A stretch of DNA of 64,000 bases from Amycolatopsis albispora (GTDB taxonomy: Bacteria > Actinomycetota > Actinomycetes > Mycobacteriales > Pseudonocardiaceae): the NCBI RefSeq assembly GCF_003312875.1, contig NZ_CP015163.1, forward strand, positions 1,798,001-1,862,000. Direction: 5' to 3'. A model generated the notes under the pieces. The model had not been told where the DNA came from, did not search any database, and saw only the letters and a list, made by a program, of their open reading frames with translations. Position 1 is the first letter of the stretch. Each line of letters begins with the position of its first letter. A program made the translations under genes and the position numbers. Below are positions 1 through 10,100 of this stretch, piece after piece.

Positions 1-1415
1 ATTCCCTGCGGGCGACGCGGCTGGTGGCGAGGGCCAACGAGCTGCTCGGCAGCCGGATCCTGTTGCGGGACCTGCTTTCCGGGCCGAACCCGCGGGCGCT
101 GGCGACCCACGTCGGTGACGACGCTGGCACCGCACCCGGACCGCGGCCGCGGCCGGAGCTGGTGCCGTTGTCGTTCGCCCAGCAGCGGCTGTGGTTCATG
201 GACCAGGTCGAGCCGGGCACCTCGCGGTACAACGTGCCGATCACCTTGTCGCTCAAGGGAAAACTGGACCGGCTGGCGCTGGCCGACGCGCTGGACGAGG
301 TGGTCGCCCGGCACGAGGCGCTGCGCACCACGTTCCCGTCACCGAAGGGCAGGCCGCGTCAGGTCGTGGCGGACGAACTCCACGTCGACCTGAACTGGAC
401 CGACCTCTCCGACGACCCCGGCGAGGCGGCGCGACTGACCATTGAGGACGGTAACGCGCCGTTCGACCTCGCCACCGGGCCGCTGGTGCGGGCCAGGCTG
501 ATCCGGCTCGGGGAGGACGAGCACCGCCTGCTGCTGGTCTTCCACCACATCGTGATCGACGCGTGGTCGCTCGACATCGTGCTCCGCGAACTCGGCGAGC
601 TGTATTCGGGCAAGTCGCTCGCCCCGGTGACCCTGCAGTGCGCGGATCATGCGATCTGGCAACGGGAATGGCTGCGCGGTGAGGTGCTCGACGACCTGCT
701 GCGGTACTGGCGCGCGGCCCTGGGCACCGAAGTACCCACGCTGGACCTGCCCTACGACAAGCCGGGTTCGCGTGAGGGTTTCCGCGGTGCCACCGCTGTG
801 CGGGGGATCGACGCCGCGCTGGTGCGTGAGCTGCGGGCGCTGAGCAGGCGGCACGGCGTCACGCTGTACATGACGCTGCTCGCCGCGTTCCAGCGGCAGC
901 TCGGGCGGTGGGCCGGAGCGGACGAGGTGGTGGTCGGCACGCCGATCGCCGGGCGGACCGCGCCCGAACTGCGGTCCGTGGTCGGCTGCCTGATCAACAT
1001 GGTGCCGGTGCGCGCGAACCTGGCTACCGCCCCGGATTTTGCCAGCCTGCTGTCAAATGTCCGCGCGGACACGCTGGGCGCGTTCGCCCACCAGGACCTG
1101 CCGTTCGACCGGCTGGTGGAGGAACTCGGCCCGCGGCGGCGGCCACGGGACTTCATGCCGCTGTTCCGCGTGATGTTCAGCTTTCTCGACGCGCGTGAGC
1201 TGCCCGAGTTCCCCGGTGTCGAGGTCGGTTACCGGCTGGGCTGGCCGCAGAACGCCGCCCAGTTCGCGTTGAGCCTGGTCGTCGAGGTGGCCGGGCCCGA
1301 GCTGAAGACCACCCTGCAGTACGACAGCGACCGGTTCACCCCGGAAACCGCGATGGCCGTGCTCGACGGCTTCGAGCGCACCCTGCGTGGCGTGACTGAG
1401 GAGGATTCCCGTTGA
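1..1415 (+). CDS. NRPS fragment: PCP (3' part) - condensation domain, truncated by window edge
   Basis: This is the 3' end of a nonribosomal peptide synthetase. The first complete codon (position 3, TCC) is the phosphopantetheine serine of a peptidyl carrier protein: it is preceded by AT, the end of an Asp or Asn codon, and followed by Leu-Arg-Ala-Thr as in the DSL core. A complete condensation domain follows from about position 160. It carries the HHxxxDxW motif (HHIVIDAWS), with the catalytic second His at 546-548. The protein ends right after the C domain, so the matching adenylation domain is in the next gene. The stop overlaps the next start (TTG at 1412). GTG at 24 is an internal codon, not the start. 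The C domain should join the upstream chain to the residue loaded by the next protein, predicted to be Thr. Confidence 0.93.
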   Translation, partial: SLRATRLVARANELLGSRILLRDLLSGPNPRALATHVGDDAGTAPGPRPRPELVPLSFAQQRLWFMDQVEPGTSRYNVPITLSLKGKLDRLALADALDEVVARHEALRTTFPSPKGRPRQVVADELHVDLNWTDLSDDPGEAARLTIEDGNAPFDLATGPLVRARLIRLGEDEHRLLLVFHHIVIDAWSLDIVLRELGELYSGKSLAPVTLQCADHAIWQREWLRGEVLDDLLRYWRAALGTEVPTLDLPYDKPGSREGFRGATAVRGIDAALVRELRALSRRHGVTLYMTLLAAFQRQLGRWAGADEVVVGTPIAGRTAPELRSVVGCLINMVPVRANLATAPDFASLLSNVRADTLGAFAHQDLPFDRLVEELGPRRRPRDFMPLFRVMFSFLDARELPEFPGVEVGYRLGWPQNAAQFALSLVVEVAGPELKTTLQYDSDRFTPETAMAVLDGFERTLRGVTEEDSR

Positions 1416-3160
1416 GTGGTGAGGAATGCGTTCACGAGTGGTTCGCGCGGCAGGCCGCGCGGCGCGGTGACGCGGTCGCGGTGAGCTGCGGCCGGGAGAC
1501 CCTGACCTACCGCGAACTCGACCAGCGCGCCAACCGGCTGGCCAGGCACCTGCGCTCGCTCGGCGTGGGCCCCGAGGTGCCGGCCGGGGTGTGTGCCGAA
1601 CGCTCGCCGGACCTGGTGGTGGCGCTGCTCGCGGTGCTCAAGGCCGGTGGCGCGTACCTGCCGCTCGACCCGGCCCATCCCGACGACCGGCTGTCCGGGC
1701 TGCTCGCCGACGCGGGGGCGCCGGTGCTGCTGACCGACCACGCCGACCGCTCGCTTGGCGCGCGGACCGTGGTGGACCTGGCCCACACCGACCTGGACGC
1801 CTATCCCGCGACCGCGCCGGAAACCGGGGTCGGGCCGGGGAACCTGGCGTATCTGATGTACACCAGCGGTTCGACCGGCACGCCCAAGGGGGTGCTGGTC
1901 GAGCACCGCAACGTGACGCGGTTGTTCAGCAGTACCAGCGAGTTGTTCCGGTTCGGCGCGGACGACGTGTGGACGTTGTTCCACTCGGTGGCCTTCGACT
2001 TCTCGGTGTGGGAGATGTGGGGCGCGCTGCTGCACGGCGGACGGCTGGTCGTGGTGCCGCGTGACGTGGCCCGCGCGCCGGAGCGGTTCGCCGCCCTGCT
2101 GTGCGAGGAAGGCGTCACCGTGCTGAACCAGACGCCGGGCGCGTTCCGCCAGCTGGTCGCCGAGGACGAGCGCGGCCTGCCGGGCGCGCTCGCGCTGCGG
2201 ATGGTGGTCTTCGGCGGGGACGTGCTGCCGTTCGAGCTACTGGAACCGTGGTTCGCGCGCCACCGGGACATCGCGCTGGTCAACATGTACGGCATCACCG
2301 AGACCACGGTGCACGTCACGCACCGGCCGCTCACCCCGGCGGACGCGGGCGCGCCGGGCAGCATGATCGGCCGCGCGCTGCCGGATCTGTCCGTGCGGTT
2401 GCTCGGCTCTGGCGAACGAGAGGGCGAGATCCTCGTGGGTGGCGCCGGGGTGACCCGGGGTTATCTCGGCAGGCCCGCGCTGACCGCGGAACGCTTCCTG
2501 CCCGATCCCCACGCGACGGTCCCGGGCGCGCGGCGGTACCGCACCGGTGATCTGGCCCGCGACCACGACGGTGACCTGCGGTTCCTCGGCCGGGCGGACA
2601 GCCAGGTCAAGATCCGCGGGCACCGGGTGGAGATCGGCGAGGTGGAGGCGGCGGTGAACGCGCACCCGTCGGTCAGCGCGGCCGCGGTGCTGGCACATCC
2701 CGACGAGACCGGCTCGCCGCGGCTGACCGCGTACTGGGTCAACGGCACCTCGGACAGCCTGAGCGCGGCCGAACTGCGCGGCCATCTCGCCGCGAAGCTG
2801 CCCGAGTACCTGCTGCCCAGCGGCTACGTGCGCCTGGACCGCCTGCCGCTGACCGCCAACGGCAAGGTCGACCGGCGGGCGCTGCCCGCGCCGGACACCG
2901 AGCGGCCCGAACTCGCCGAGCCCTATGCCGCGCCGACCACCGACCTGGAGGAGACGCTGACCCGGATCTGGGCGAGCGTGCTCGGGCTCGACCTGGTCGG
3001 CATCGACGACGACTTCTTCGAGCTGGGCGGGCATTCGCTGCTGGCCGCGCAGGTGGTCGCCGAGCTGAAGGACCGGCTGGGCATTCCGGCGTCGCTGCGG
3101 TTGCTGTTCGACCAGCCGACCGTCCGCACCTTCGCCGCCCGGATCAAGGAGGCATCGTGA
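1412..3160 (+). CDS. NRPS subunit A-PCP, threonine-type adenylation domain
   Basis: A 582-residue two-domain subunit that activates an amino acid as the adenylate and loads it on its own carrier protein. Adenylation motifs run in order: YTSGSTGTPKG near residue 150, FDFSVWEMW, MYGITETT, YRTGDL, and the A10 lysine in TANGKVDRR. Aligned by eye to GrsA, the ten pocket residues read DFWNVGMVHK. This differs from the classic threonine code DFWNIGMVHK only by Ile to Val, so Thr is a firm prediction. The PCP has LGGHSL with Ser542. The TTG start at 1412 has a strong upstream GAGGAG and overlaps the preceding stop, so translation is coupled to the C-domain protein. A subunit break between C and A is unusual; breaks normally follow the PCP. 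It depends on the MbtH-like protein of the cluster, by analogy. Confidence 0.94.
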   Translation: MSGEECVHEWFARQAARRGDAVAVSCGRETLTYRELDQRANRLARHLRSLGVGPEVPAGVCAERSPDLVVALLAVLKAGGAYLPLDPAHPDDRLSGLLADAGAPVLLTDHADRSLGARTVVDLAHTDLDAYPATAPETGVGPGNLAYLMYTSGSTGTPKGVLVEHRNVTRLFSSTSELFRFGADDVWTLFHSVAFDFSVWEMWGALLHGGRLVVVPRDVARAPERFAALLCEEGVTVLNQTPGAFRQLVAEDERGLPGALALRMVVFGGDVLPFELLEPWFARHRDIALVNMYGITETTVHVTHRPLTPADAGAPGSMIGRALPDLSVRLLGSGEREGEILVGGAGVTRGYLGRPALTAERFLPDPHATVPGARRYRTGDLARDHDGDLRFLGRADSQVKIRGHRVEIGEVEAAVNAHPSVSAAAVLAHPDETGSPRLTAYWVNGTSDSLSAAELRGHLAAKLPEYLLPSGYVRLDRLPLTANGKVDRRALPAPDTERPELAEPYAAPTTDLEETLTRIWASVLGLDLVGIDDDFFELGGHSLLAAQVVAELKDRLGIPASLRLLFDQPTVRTFAARIKEAS

Positions 3161-6087
3161 GCGAGCACGTGGCGGTCGTCGGGCTGAGCGCACGGTTCCC
3201 CGGGGCGGCGGACACCGAGGAGTACTGGCGGCTGCTGACCGAGGGCCGGGAGGGCATCAGGCACTTCACCACGGACGAACTGGCCGCCGCCGGGGTGTCC
3301 GCCGAGCGGCTGGCCGACCCGGCGTTCGTGCCCGCCGCGGGCACGCTGGAGCGGCCGGCCGAGTTCGACGCGGAGTTCTTCGGCTTCACCAGGGCCGAGG
3401 CCGAGCTGACCGATCCGCAGCAGCGGCTGTTCCTGGAGGGCGCCTGGCAAGCGCTGGAGGACGCCGGTTACGTGCCGTCGGCCTTTCCCGGCCGGATCGG
3501 CGTGTTCGCCGGTGCCTCGACCACGCGGTACCGGGCCGAGCGGATCGGGGACGGCGACCGGTTCCACCCGATGCAGGTGGCCATCGGCAACGACCTGGAC
3601 ATGCTGGCGCTGCGGGTGTCCTACCACCTGGACCTGCGTGGCCCGAGCATGACCGTGCAGACCACCTGCTCGTCGTCGGCGGTGGCCGTGCACCTGGCCG
3701 CGCAGAGCCTGCTGCTGCACGAATCCGATCTGGCGCTGGCCGGTGGGGCCGCGGTCCGGTTCCTCGAACCACAGGGGTACGCCCACGCCGAGGGGGACAT
3801 CGCCTCACCGGACGGGCACTGCCGCCCGTTCGACGCCGAGGCGGCGGGCACGGTCGCCTCGGACGGGGTCGGCGCGGTGGTGCTCAAGCGGCTCGACGAG
3901 GCGGTCGCCGACGGGGACCACATCTACGCCGTGCTGCTGGGTTCGGCGGTGAACAACGACGGGCGCGCCAAGGTCGGCATCACCGCGCCGTCACCGGACG
4001 GGCAGGCCGCGGTGATCGCCGACGCGCTCGCCGTCGCCGGTGCCGACCCCGCCACGATCCAGTACGTCGAGGCCCACGGCACCGCGACCAGGCTGGGCGA
4101 TCCGATCGAGGTCCGCGCGCTGACCACGGCGTTCGGGCCGGACACGAAGCGGTGCCTGCTGGGCTCGGTGAAGTCGAACATCGGGCACGCCGACGTGGCG
4201 GCGGGCGTGGCCGGGGTGATCAAGCTGGCGCTGGCGCTGGACCGGCGGTACCTGCCGCCGACGCGGAACTTCACCACGCCGAACCCCGAAATGGGGCTGG
4301 ACGCCACGCCGTTCCGGGTGGTGGACACCGGAATGCCGTGGCCGGAGGCGGAGCACCCGCCGCGGGCGGGGCTCAGCTCGTTCGGCATCGGCGGCACCAA
4401 CGCGCACCTGGTGTTCGAGGCGGCACCACAGGTGGAGCGGGCGGCGCGGCCGCGCCGGGACTGGCAGGTGCTGCCGTTGTCCGCGCGCACCCCGGCCGCG
4501 CTCGACGCCGCCACCGACCGGCTTGCGCGTCACCTCGAACAGCATCCCGACGCCGACCTCGCCGACGTGGCGCACACCCTCCAGGTCGGCCGGACCGCGT
4601 TCGCGCACCGGCGGACCATCGTCTGCCGCGACCGGGCCGGAGCGCTGACCGAGCAGGCGGCCACCACCTTCACCGAGCGCACGCCCAGGGTGGTGTTCCT
4701 GTTCCCCGGCCAGTCGAGCCAGTACCCGGGCATGGGCGCGCGGCTCTACCGCGCAGAGCCGGTGTTCCGGTCCACTCTGGACGAATGCGCGGACCTGCTC
4801 GGCTGGGACGTGCGGCAGGCGGCGTTCACCGGCACGGCCGAATCGCTGCGGCGAACCGAGCACACGCAGGCGACGGTGTTCTGCGTGGACTACGCGCTGG
4901 CGCGGCTGCTCATGTCGTGGGGTATCGAGCCGGACGCGATGATCGGGCACAGCCTCGGTGAGTACGTGGCCGCATGCCTGTCCGGCGTGTTCTCGCTGCC
5001 GGACGCGCTGGCCGTGGTGTCGGCGAGGAGCCGCCTGATGGCGGAGCTGCCCGCCGGGCGGATGCTGGCCGTGGCGGCCGGGGTGGACGCGCTCGCCGGC
5101 GACCTGAACGTGGCGGCGGTGAACGGCCCGGAGGCGACCGTGCTGTCCGGCACGGCCGAGGAAATCGAGCTGGCGCGGGAAAAGCTGGCTGCCGAGGGCC
5201 TGCTGGTCCGTGAGCTGCGGACCTCGCACGCGTTCCACTCGGCGATGATGGAGCCGGCGCTGCCCGGCATCCGGGAGGCCGTCGCCGCCGTCACGCGCGG
5301 GGAGCCGCGGATCCCGTTCCTGTCCAATGTGACCGGGGACTGGATCACCGCGGACCAGGCCGCCGATCCGGACTACTGGGCCAGGCACACGCGCCTGCCG
5401 GTCCGGTTCGCCGACGGGATCACCACCGCACTGGCCGACAGCGACCCGGTTTTCGCCGAGGTCGGGCCGGGCAACGCGCTGAGCGGGCTGGTGCAGGGCC
5501 GCGCCGAGGTGGTGACCCTGTTGCGGCGGGCCAGGAACGGCACCGTCGAGGAGACCCGCTCGGTCACCGAAGGCGTCGCCGCCCTGTGGCGGCACGGGGT
5601 TCCGGTCGACTGGACGGCCTTCGGCGGCGGCAGGCGGGTTTCCCTGCCCACCTACCCGTTCCAGCGCGAGCACCACCTGCTGCCGAAGCCGGGCGAGGCA
5701 CCGCGGCGGGAGGCCGAGCCGGAGCCGGTCGCGCCACCGGCGTGGGAACCCGGCCCGGCGTGGCCGGACGACGAGCTGATGCGTGAGGTGGCCGAGGTCT
5801 GGCACGAGGTGATCGGCGTGTCCGGCTTCGGCCCGGACGACGACTTCTTCGAGCTGGGCGGCAATTCGCTGAGCGCCATCCAGATCGTGTCCCGGCTGCG
5901 GCAGCGCTACGGCCAGCTGCCGATGAGCGTGATCTTCGAGGCGCCGACGGTGGCCGAGGTGTCGGTGGCGATCCGCGCGCACCAGGCCGCCGGGGTCGAC
6001 CCGGACACGCTCGAAGCCCTGCTGGGAGAAGTCGAAGGCGGCGTTGAAGTCGAAGGCACAGCCACGACCGGAGGTTCGCATGACTGA
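3157..6087 (+). CDS. Type I PKS module KS-AT-ACP, malonyl-specific
   Basis: A 976-residue single polyketide module. The ketosynthase (about 1-425) has active-site Cys171 in TTCSSS, His307 in EAHGT and His344 in KSNIGH. The acyltransferase (about 515-800) has Ser599 in GHSLGE and the HAFH signature at 691-694, which marks malonyl-CoA. The carrier domain (Ser904 in LGGNSL) looks more like a PCP than a classical ACP, typical for NRPS/PKS hybrids. There is no KR, DH or ER, so it should add one C2 unit to the Thr-type aminoacyl chain and leave a beta-keto group unless a trans enzyme acts. The acidic C-terminal helix with DTLEALL is the kind of tail used for docking. GTG start overlaps the previous stop by 4 nt. 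Confidence 0.94.
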   Translation: MSEHVAVVGLSARFPGAADTEEYWRLLTEGREGIRHFTTDELAAAGVSAERLADPAFVPAAGTLERPAEFDAEFFGFTRAEAELTDPQQRLFLEGAWQALEDAGYVPSAFPGRIGVFAGASTTRYRAERIGDGDRFHPMQVAIGNDLDMLALRVSYHLDLRGPSMTVQTTCSSSAVAVHLAAQSLLLHESDLALAGGAAVRFLEPQGYAHAEGDIASPDGHCRPFDAEAAGTVASDGVGAVVLKRLDEAVADGDHIYAVLLGSAVNNDGRAKVGITAPSPDGQAAVIADALAVAGADPATIQYVEAHGTATRLGDPIEVRALTTAFGPDTKRCLLGSVKSNIGHADVAAGVAGVIKLALALDRRYLPPTRNFTTPNPEMGLDATPFRVVDTGMPWPEAEHPPRAGLSSFGIGGTNAHLVFEAAPQVERAARPRRDWQVLPLSARTPAALDAATDRLARHLEQHPDADLADVAHTLQVGRTAFAHRRTIVCRDRAGALTEQAATTFTERTPRVVFLFPGQSSQYPGMGARLYRAEPVFRSTLDECADLLGWDVRQAAFTGTAESLRRTEHTQATVFCVDYALARLLMSWGIEPDAMIGHSLGEYVAACLSGVFSLPDALAVVSARSRLMAELPAGRMLAVAAGVDALAGDLNVAAVNGPEATVLSGTAEEIELAREKLAAEGLLVRELRTSHAFHSAMMEPALPGIREAVAAVTRGEPRIPFLSNVTGDWITADQAADPDYWARHTRLPVRFADGITTALADSDPVFAEVGPGNALSGLVQGRAEVVTLLRRARNGTVEETRSVTEGVAALWRHGVPVDWTAFGGGRRVSLPTYPFQREHHLLPKPGEAPRREAEPEPVAPPAWEPGPAWPDDELMREVAEVWHEVIGVSGFGPDDDFFELGGNSLSAIQIVSRLRQRYGQLPMSVIFEAPTVAEVSVAIRAHQAAGVDPDTLEALLGEVEGGVEVEGTATTGGSHD

Positions 6088-7186
6088 GACCACCCACCGG
6101 GCCAAGGCACGCGCACCGCGGTCCCGGCCGCGGCGGCCGACCAGCACGATGGACTTCACCCTGTTCTTCTTCTCCGGCGACGGCACGGGCAGCGGGCCCG
6201 GCAAGTACCAGCTGCTGCTGGACTGCGCCGAGTTCGCCGACGCGCACGAGTTCACCGCGATCTGGGTGCCGGAACGCCACTTCGTCGATTTCGGCGGCCT
6301 GTACCCGAATCCGTCGGTGCTGGCGGCGGCGCTGGCCACGCGGACCGAGCGGATCCAGCTCCGCGCCGGGAGCGTGGTGGTGCCGCTGCACCACCCGGTC
6401 CGGATCGCCGAGGAGTGGGCGGTGGTGGACAACCTCTCGGGTGGCCGGGTGGGGATCGCCTGCGCTTCGGGCTGGCATCCCAACGACTTCGTACTGGCAC
6501 CCGAGCGCTACAAGGGCCGCAAGGACGACATGTTCGCCGCCATCGAGACGATCCGGCGGCTGTGGGCCGGGGAGACGGTGGAGCTGGACGGCCCGGAGGG
6601 CAGCGTGGTCGGGGTGCGGACGCTGCCCCGGCCGCTGCAGGAGCGGCTGCCGATGTGGGTGTCCTCGCAGGGCAGCATCGACACCTTCCGGCGGGCGGGC
6701 GAGGTTGGCGCGCACGTGCTGACCGGGCTGGTCGCGCAGCGGCTGAGCGATCTCGGCGAGAAGATCACCGCGTACCGGACCGCGCTGGCCGAGGCCGGGC
6801 ACGATCCGGCGCTGGGCAAGGTTTCGGCGATGGCGCACACCTTTCTCGGCCCGTCCGACGACGAGGTCAAGGAGCTGGTGCGGGCACCGCTGATCGGCTA
6901 CCTGCGCAACTTCCTGTCCCAGCAGGACGGCACCGGCGGTGAGTTCAGCCCGCTCAACGAGGAGGAGCGGGAGGCCATGCTGGCCGCCAGCTTCGAGCGC
7001 TACTTCGCCACGATCGCCTTGCTGGGCACGCCGGACAAGTGCGAGACGCTGATCGAGGACCTGCTCGACATCGGGGTGGACGAGGTGGCGTGCCTGGTCG
7101 ACTTCGGCCTCGAACCGGACACCGTGCTGTCCGGGCTGCGCTACCTCGACGAGCTGCGGGCGCGTTACCGCGGGGAGCGGGCATGA
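6080..7186 (+). CDS. Free-standing luciferase-like monooxygenase of the NRPS/PKS-associated type
   Basis: A 368-residue FMN-dependent monooxygenase with a TIM-barrel fold. It starts MDFTLFFFSGDG after a basic leader and contains WVPERHF, NPSVLAAALA, LRAGSVVVPLHHP, EEWAVVDNLSGGRVG and ASGWHPNDF, which mark the luciferase-like family usually found as a domain inside NRPS or PKS modules. Here it is a separate protein between the PKS and the Gly-like module. Start ATG 6080 has GGAGG five bases upstream and overlaps the PKS stop; an in-frame ATG at 6044 lies inside the PKS gene without a better site. Related domains in myxothiazol and melithiazol assembly lines hydroxylate carrier-bound glycine so that the chain leaves as an amide. 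A similar act on the next module's residue, or alpha-oxidation of the beta-keto chain, is possible. Confidence 0.88.
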   Translation: MTETTHRAKARAPRSRPRRPTSTMDFTLFFFSGDGTGSGPGKYQLLLDCAEFADAHEFTAIWVPERHFVDFGGLYPNPSVLAAALATRTERIQLRAGSVVVPLHHPVRIAEEWAVVDNLSGGRVGIACASGWHPNDFVLAPERYKGRKDDMFAAIETIRRLWAGETVELDGPEGSVVGVRTLPRPLQERLPMWVSSQGSIDTFRRAGEVGAHVLTGLVAQRLSDLGEKITAYRTALAEAGHDPALGKVSAMAHTFLGPSDDEVKELVRAPLIGYLRNFLSQQDGTGGEFSPLNEEEREAMLAASFERYFATIALLGTPDKCETLIEDLLDIGVDEVACLVDFGLEPDTVLSGLRYLDELRARYRGERA

Positions 7187-10100
7187 CCGAGCTCGCCGCC
7201 CGCCTGGCCAAGCTGACCCCGGAGCAGCGCGCCCGGCTCGACGCCAAGCTGCGTGCCAAGGCCGGCCGGTCCGCGTTGCTGAACCGGGTGCCCAAGCGCC
7301 AGCGGGCGAACCGGGTGCCGCTGACGGTGGACCAGGAGCGGATCTGGCTGATCCACCAGTTCGACCCGGCGGATCCGGTCTACAACGTGCACTTCGGCAC
7401 GCACCTGACCGGCGAGCTGTCGGTGGAGGCGCTGGAGCGGGCGGTGAACGCCTTCGCCGCGCGGCACGAAGCCCTGCGCACCACCTTCGAAACCGACGGG
7501 CTGCGCCCGGTGCAGGTGATCCACGACGAACTGCCGATCAAGATCCGGCACGCGGTGGCGCGGGACCTGGCCGAGGCGCACCGGCTGGCCGGGGAAGAGG
7601 CGAGCGTGCCGATCGACATCGTGCGCGGGCCGCCGATGCGGGTGACCTTGTTCCGGCTGGGCGATGCCGAGCACGTGATGGTGGTGGTGGTCGACCACCT
7701 GGTGTGGGACCGCGGCGTCACCGGCATGTTCGAGGGCGACCTGGTGCGGTTGTACAACGCGTTCGCCACCGGGATGGAGCCGGACTACCCGCCGCTGGAG
7801 ATCCAGTACGCCGACTACGCCGAATGGCAGCCGTACTGGCTGCGCGAGGAACTGCACCGGCGGCAGATCCCGTACTGGACCGACCGGCTCGCCGGGGCGT
7901 CGATGGTGCTGGAGCTGCCGCCCGACCGCCCGCGCCCGCCGGTGCAGACCTTCAACGGCGCGCGCTACCGGTTCGAGATGAGCCGGGAGCTGACGCTGGG
8001 GCTGCGCGCGCTGGCCCGGCGCGAGGGCGTGACGGTGAACGTGACGCTGCTGGCCGCGTGGTACGCGCTGCTGCACCGGTACACCGGCGAGCAGGACATC
8101 ATCGTCGGCACCACCTCGTCCACGCGCAGCAGGCCCGAGCTGGAGCCGATCGCGGGGTACTTCCTGACCATGCTGCCGCTGCGCACCACGGTGACCCCGG
8201 AGCAGACCTTCCGCGAGCTGATCGCGGCCACGCGGGCGACCATGGTCGGCGCGTTCGCGCACCACGACACCCCGTTCGGCGCGCTGCTCGACGAGCTGGA
8301 CATCGAACGCGACCCCAGCCGGAACCCCGTGTACCAGGTGTCGTTCATCTTCGTCGACTTCAACGAGCCCGCGGTGCCCATGCACGGGCTCGAGGTCGAG
8401 CAGCTGACCTTCGACAACCACACGGCCAAGGACGACTGCATGCTGTGCGTCTGGGACGAGGAGGCGGTCGCCGACCACTTCTTCGGCCTGTTCGAGTACA
8501 ACACCGACCTGTTCACCGAGGACACCATCGCCCGCATGTGGCGGCACCTGGAACGGCTGCTGGAACAGGTGGCGGTGGACCCGGAGCCGCGGTTGCGGGA
8601 GCTGTCGCTGGCCGGTCCGGACGAGGTCGAGCTGGTGCTGCGCGACTGGAACCGGACCACAGTGGACGGTCTGACCGCGGCCGGGGTCGAAGAACTCGTG
8701 CGGCGGCGGGCACTGTCCACACCGGACGCGGTCGCGGTGGTCTGCGGCCAGGAATCGCTGACCTACGCGGAACTGGTGGATCGCGCGCTCCGGCTGGCCG
8801 GGTACCTGCGGCAGCGTGGCGCGCGGCCGGAGACGGTGGTCGCGGTCTGCCTGGACCGGTCACCGGAGCTGGTGGTCGCGTTGCTCGGCGTGCTGCTGAG
8901 CGGGGCCGCGTACCTGCCGCTCGACCCGGCGCACCCGGCGGAACGGCGCGCGGCGATGACCGCCGACGCCGGGGCGCTGCTGGTGGTCACCGAGGACACC
9001 GTGCGCGCGGCGGCCACCGCCGAGCTGCCCGCCGATCTTCCTCCGGTACCACCGGACTTCCTCGCCTACGTCATCTACACCTCGGGCTCGACGGGCAAGC
9101 CCAAGGGCGTCGAGGTGACCAGGGGCGGCCTGGTCAACCTGATCCGGTCGCTGGCCGGGGAGATCTCGCTGCGGCCGGACGACGTGCTGGTCGCGGTCAC
9201 CTCGGTGTCGTTCGACATCGCCGGGTTCGAGCTGTACGCGCCGCTGGTCACCGGCGGGCGCGTGGTGCTGGCCCGCACGCCCGAGATCCGCGACGGCCGG
9301 CGGCTGGCCGCGTTGCTCGACGACGCGGGCGCCACGGTCATGCAGGCCACGCCGAGCGCGTGGCAGCTGCTGCTGGAAGCGGGCTGGCGCAACGACCGCG
9401 GCCTGCGGGTGATCACCGGGGGCGAACCGCTGCCGCCCTCGCTCGCGGCCGAACTGGTCACCAGCCGGACGTGGAACGTCTACGGGCCGACGGAGACCAC
9501 CATCTGGTCCACGGCCAAGGCGATGGACACCGGCACCGAGCGGATCTCCATCGGCGGGCCGCTGGCCAACACCGAGGTCTACGTGCTCGACGAGGCGCTG
9601 CGGCCGGTGCCGATCGGCATGCCGGGTGAGCTGTACCTCGGCGGGGCCGGGGTGGCGCGGGGTTACCGGGGCCGTCCGGAGCTGACCGCCGGGCGGTTCG
9701 TGCCGGATCCGTTCTCCGGCAGGCCGGGCGCGCGGTTGTACCGCACCGGCGACCAGGTCCGGTTCGCCGCGGACGGGAACCTGTACTTCCTCGGGCGCGA
9801 CGACGGCCAGGTCAAGCTGCGCGGGTACCGGATCGAGCTGGGCGAGGTGGAAACGCGGCTGGCCGGGCACCCGCGGGTGCGCCAGGCGGTGGCGGTGATC
9901 CGGGAGGACCGGCCGGGGGACCGGCGCCTGGTCGCCTACGTCCGTTTTGTGCAAGGTGAGGCGACGCCGGAGGAACTGCGTGCGCACCTGAGCACCTTCC
10001 TGCCCGAGTACATGATCCCGTCGGCGTTCGTGCCGGTGACCGAGTTCGCGCTGACCACCAGCGGCAAGATCGACCGCCGCGCGCTGCCCGCCCCACCGGC

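Noticed and set aside
1405..1420. A frameshift splitting one C-A-PCP protein
   Set aside because: The stop/start overlap has a proper GAGGAG site and the linker is also shortened, so a true gene boundary is more likely. It is still listed for resequencing.
3991..6483. Long open frames antisense to the PKS and NRPS genes (also 8860-11079, 12862-15312 and 37504-42910)
   Set aside because: They mirror the codon bias of the real genes on the other strand, are Arg/Pro/Gly/His-rich and show no domain. They arise from high GC.
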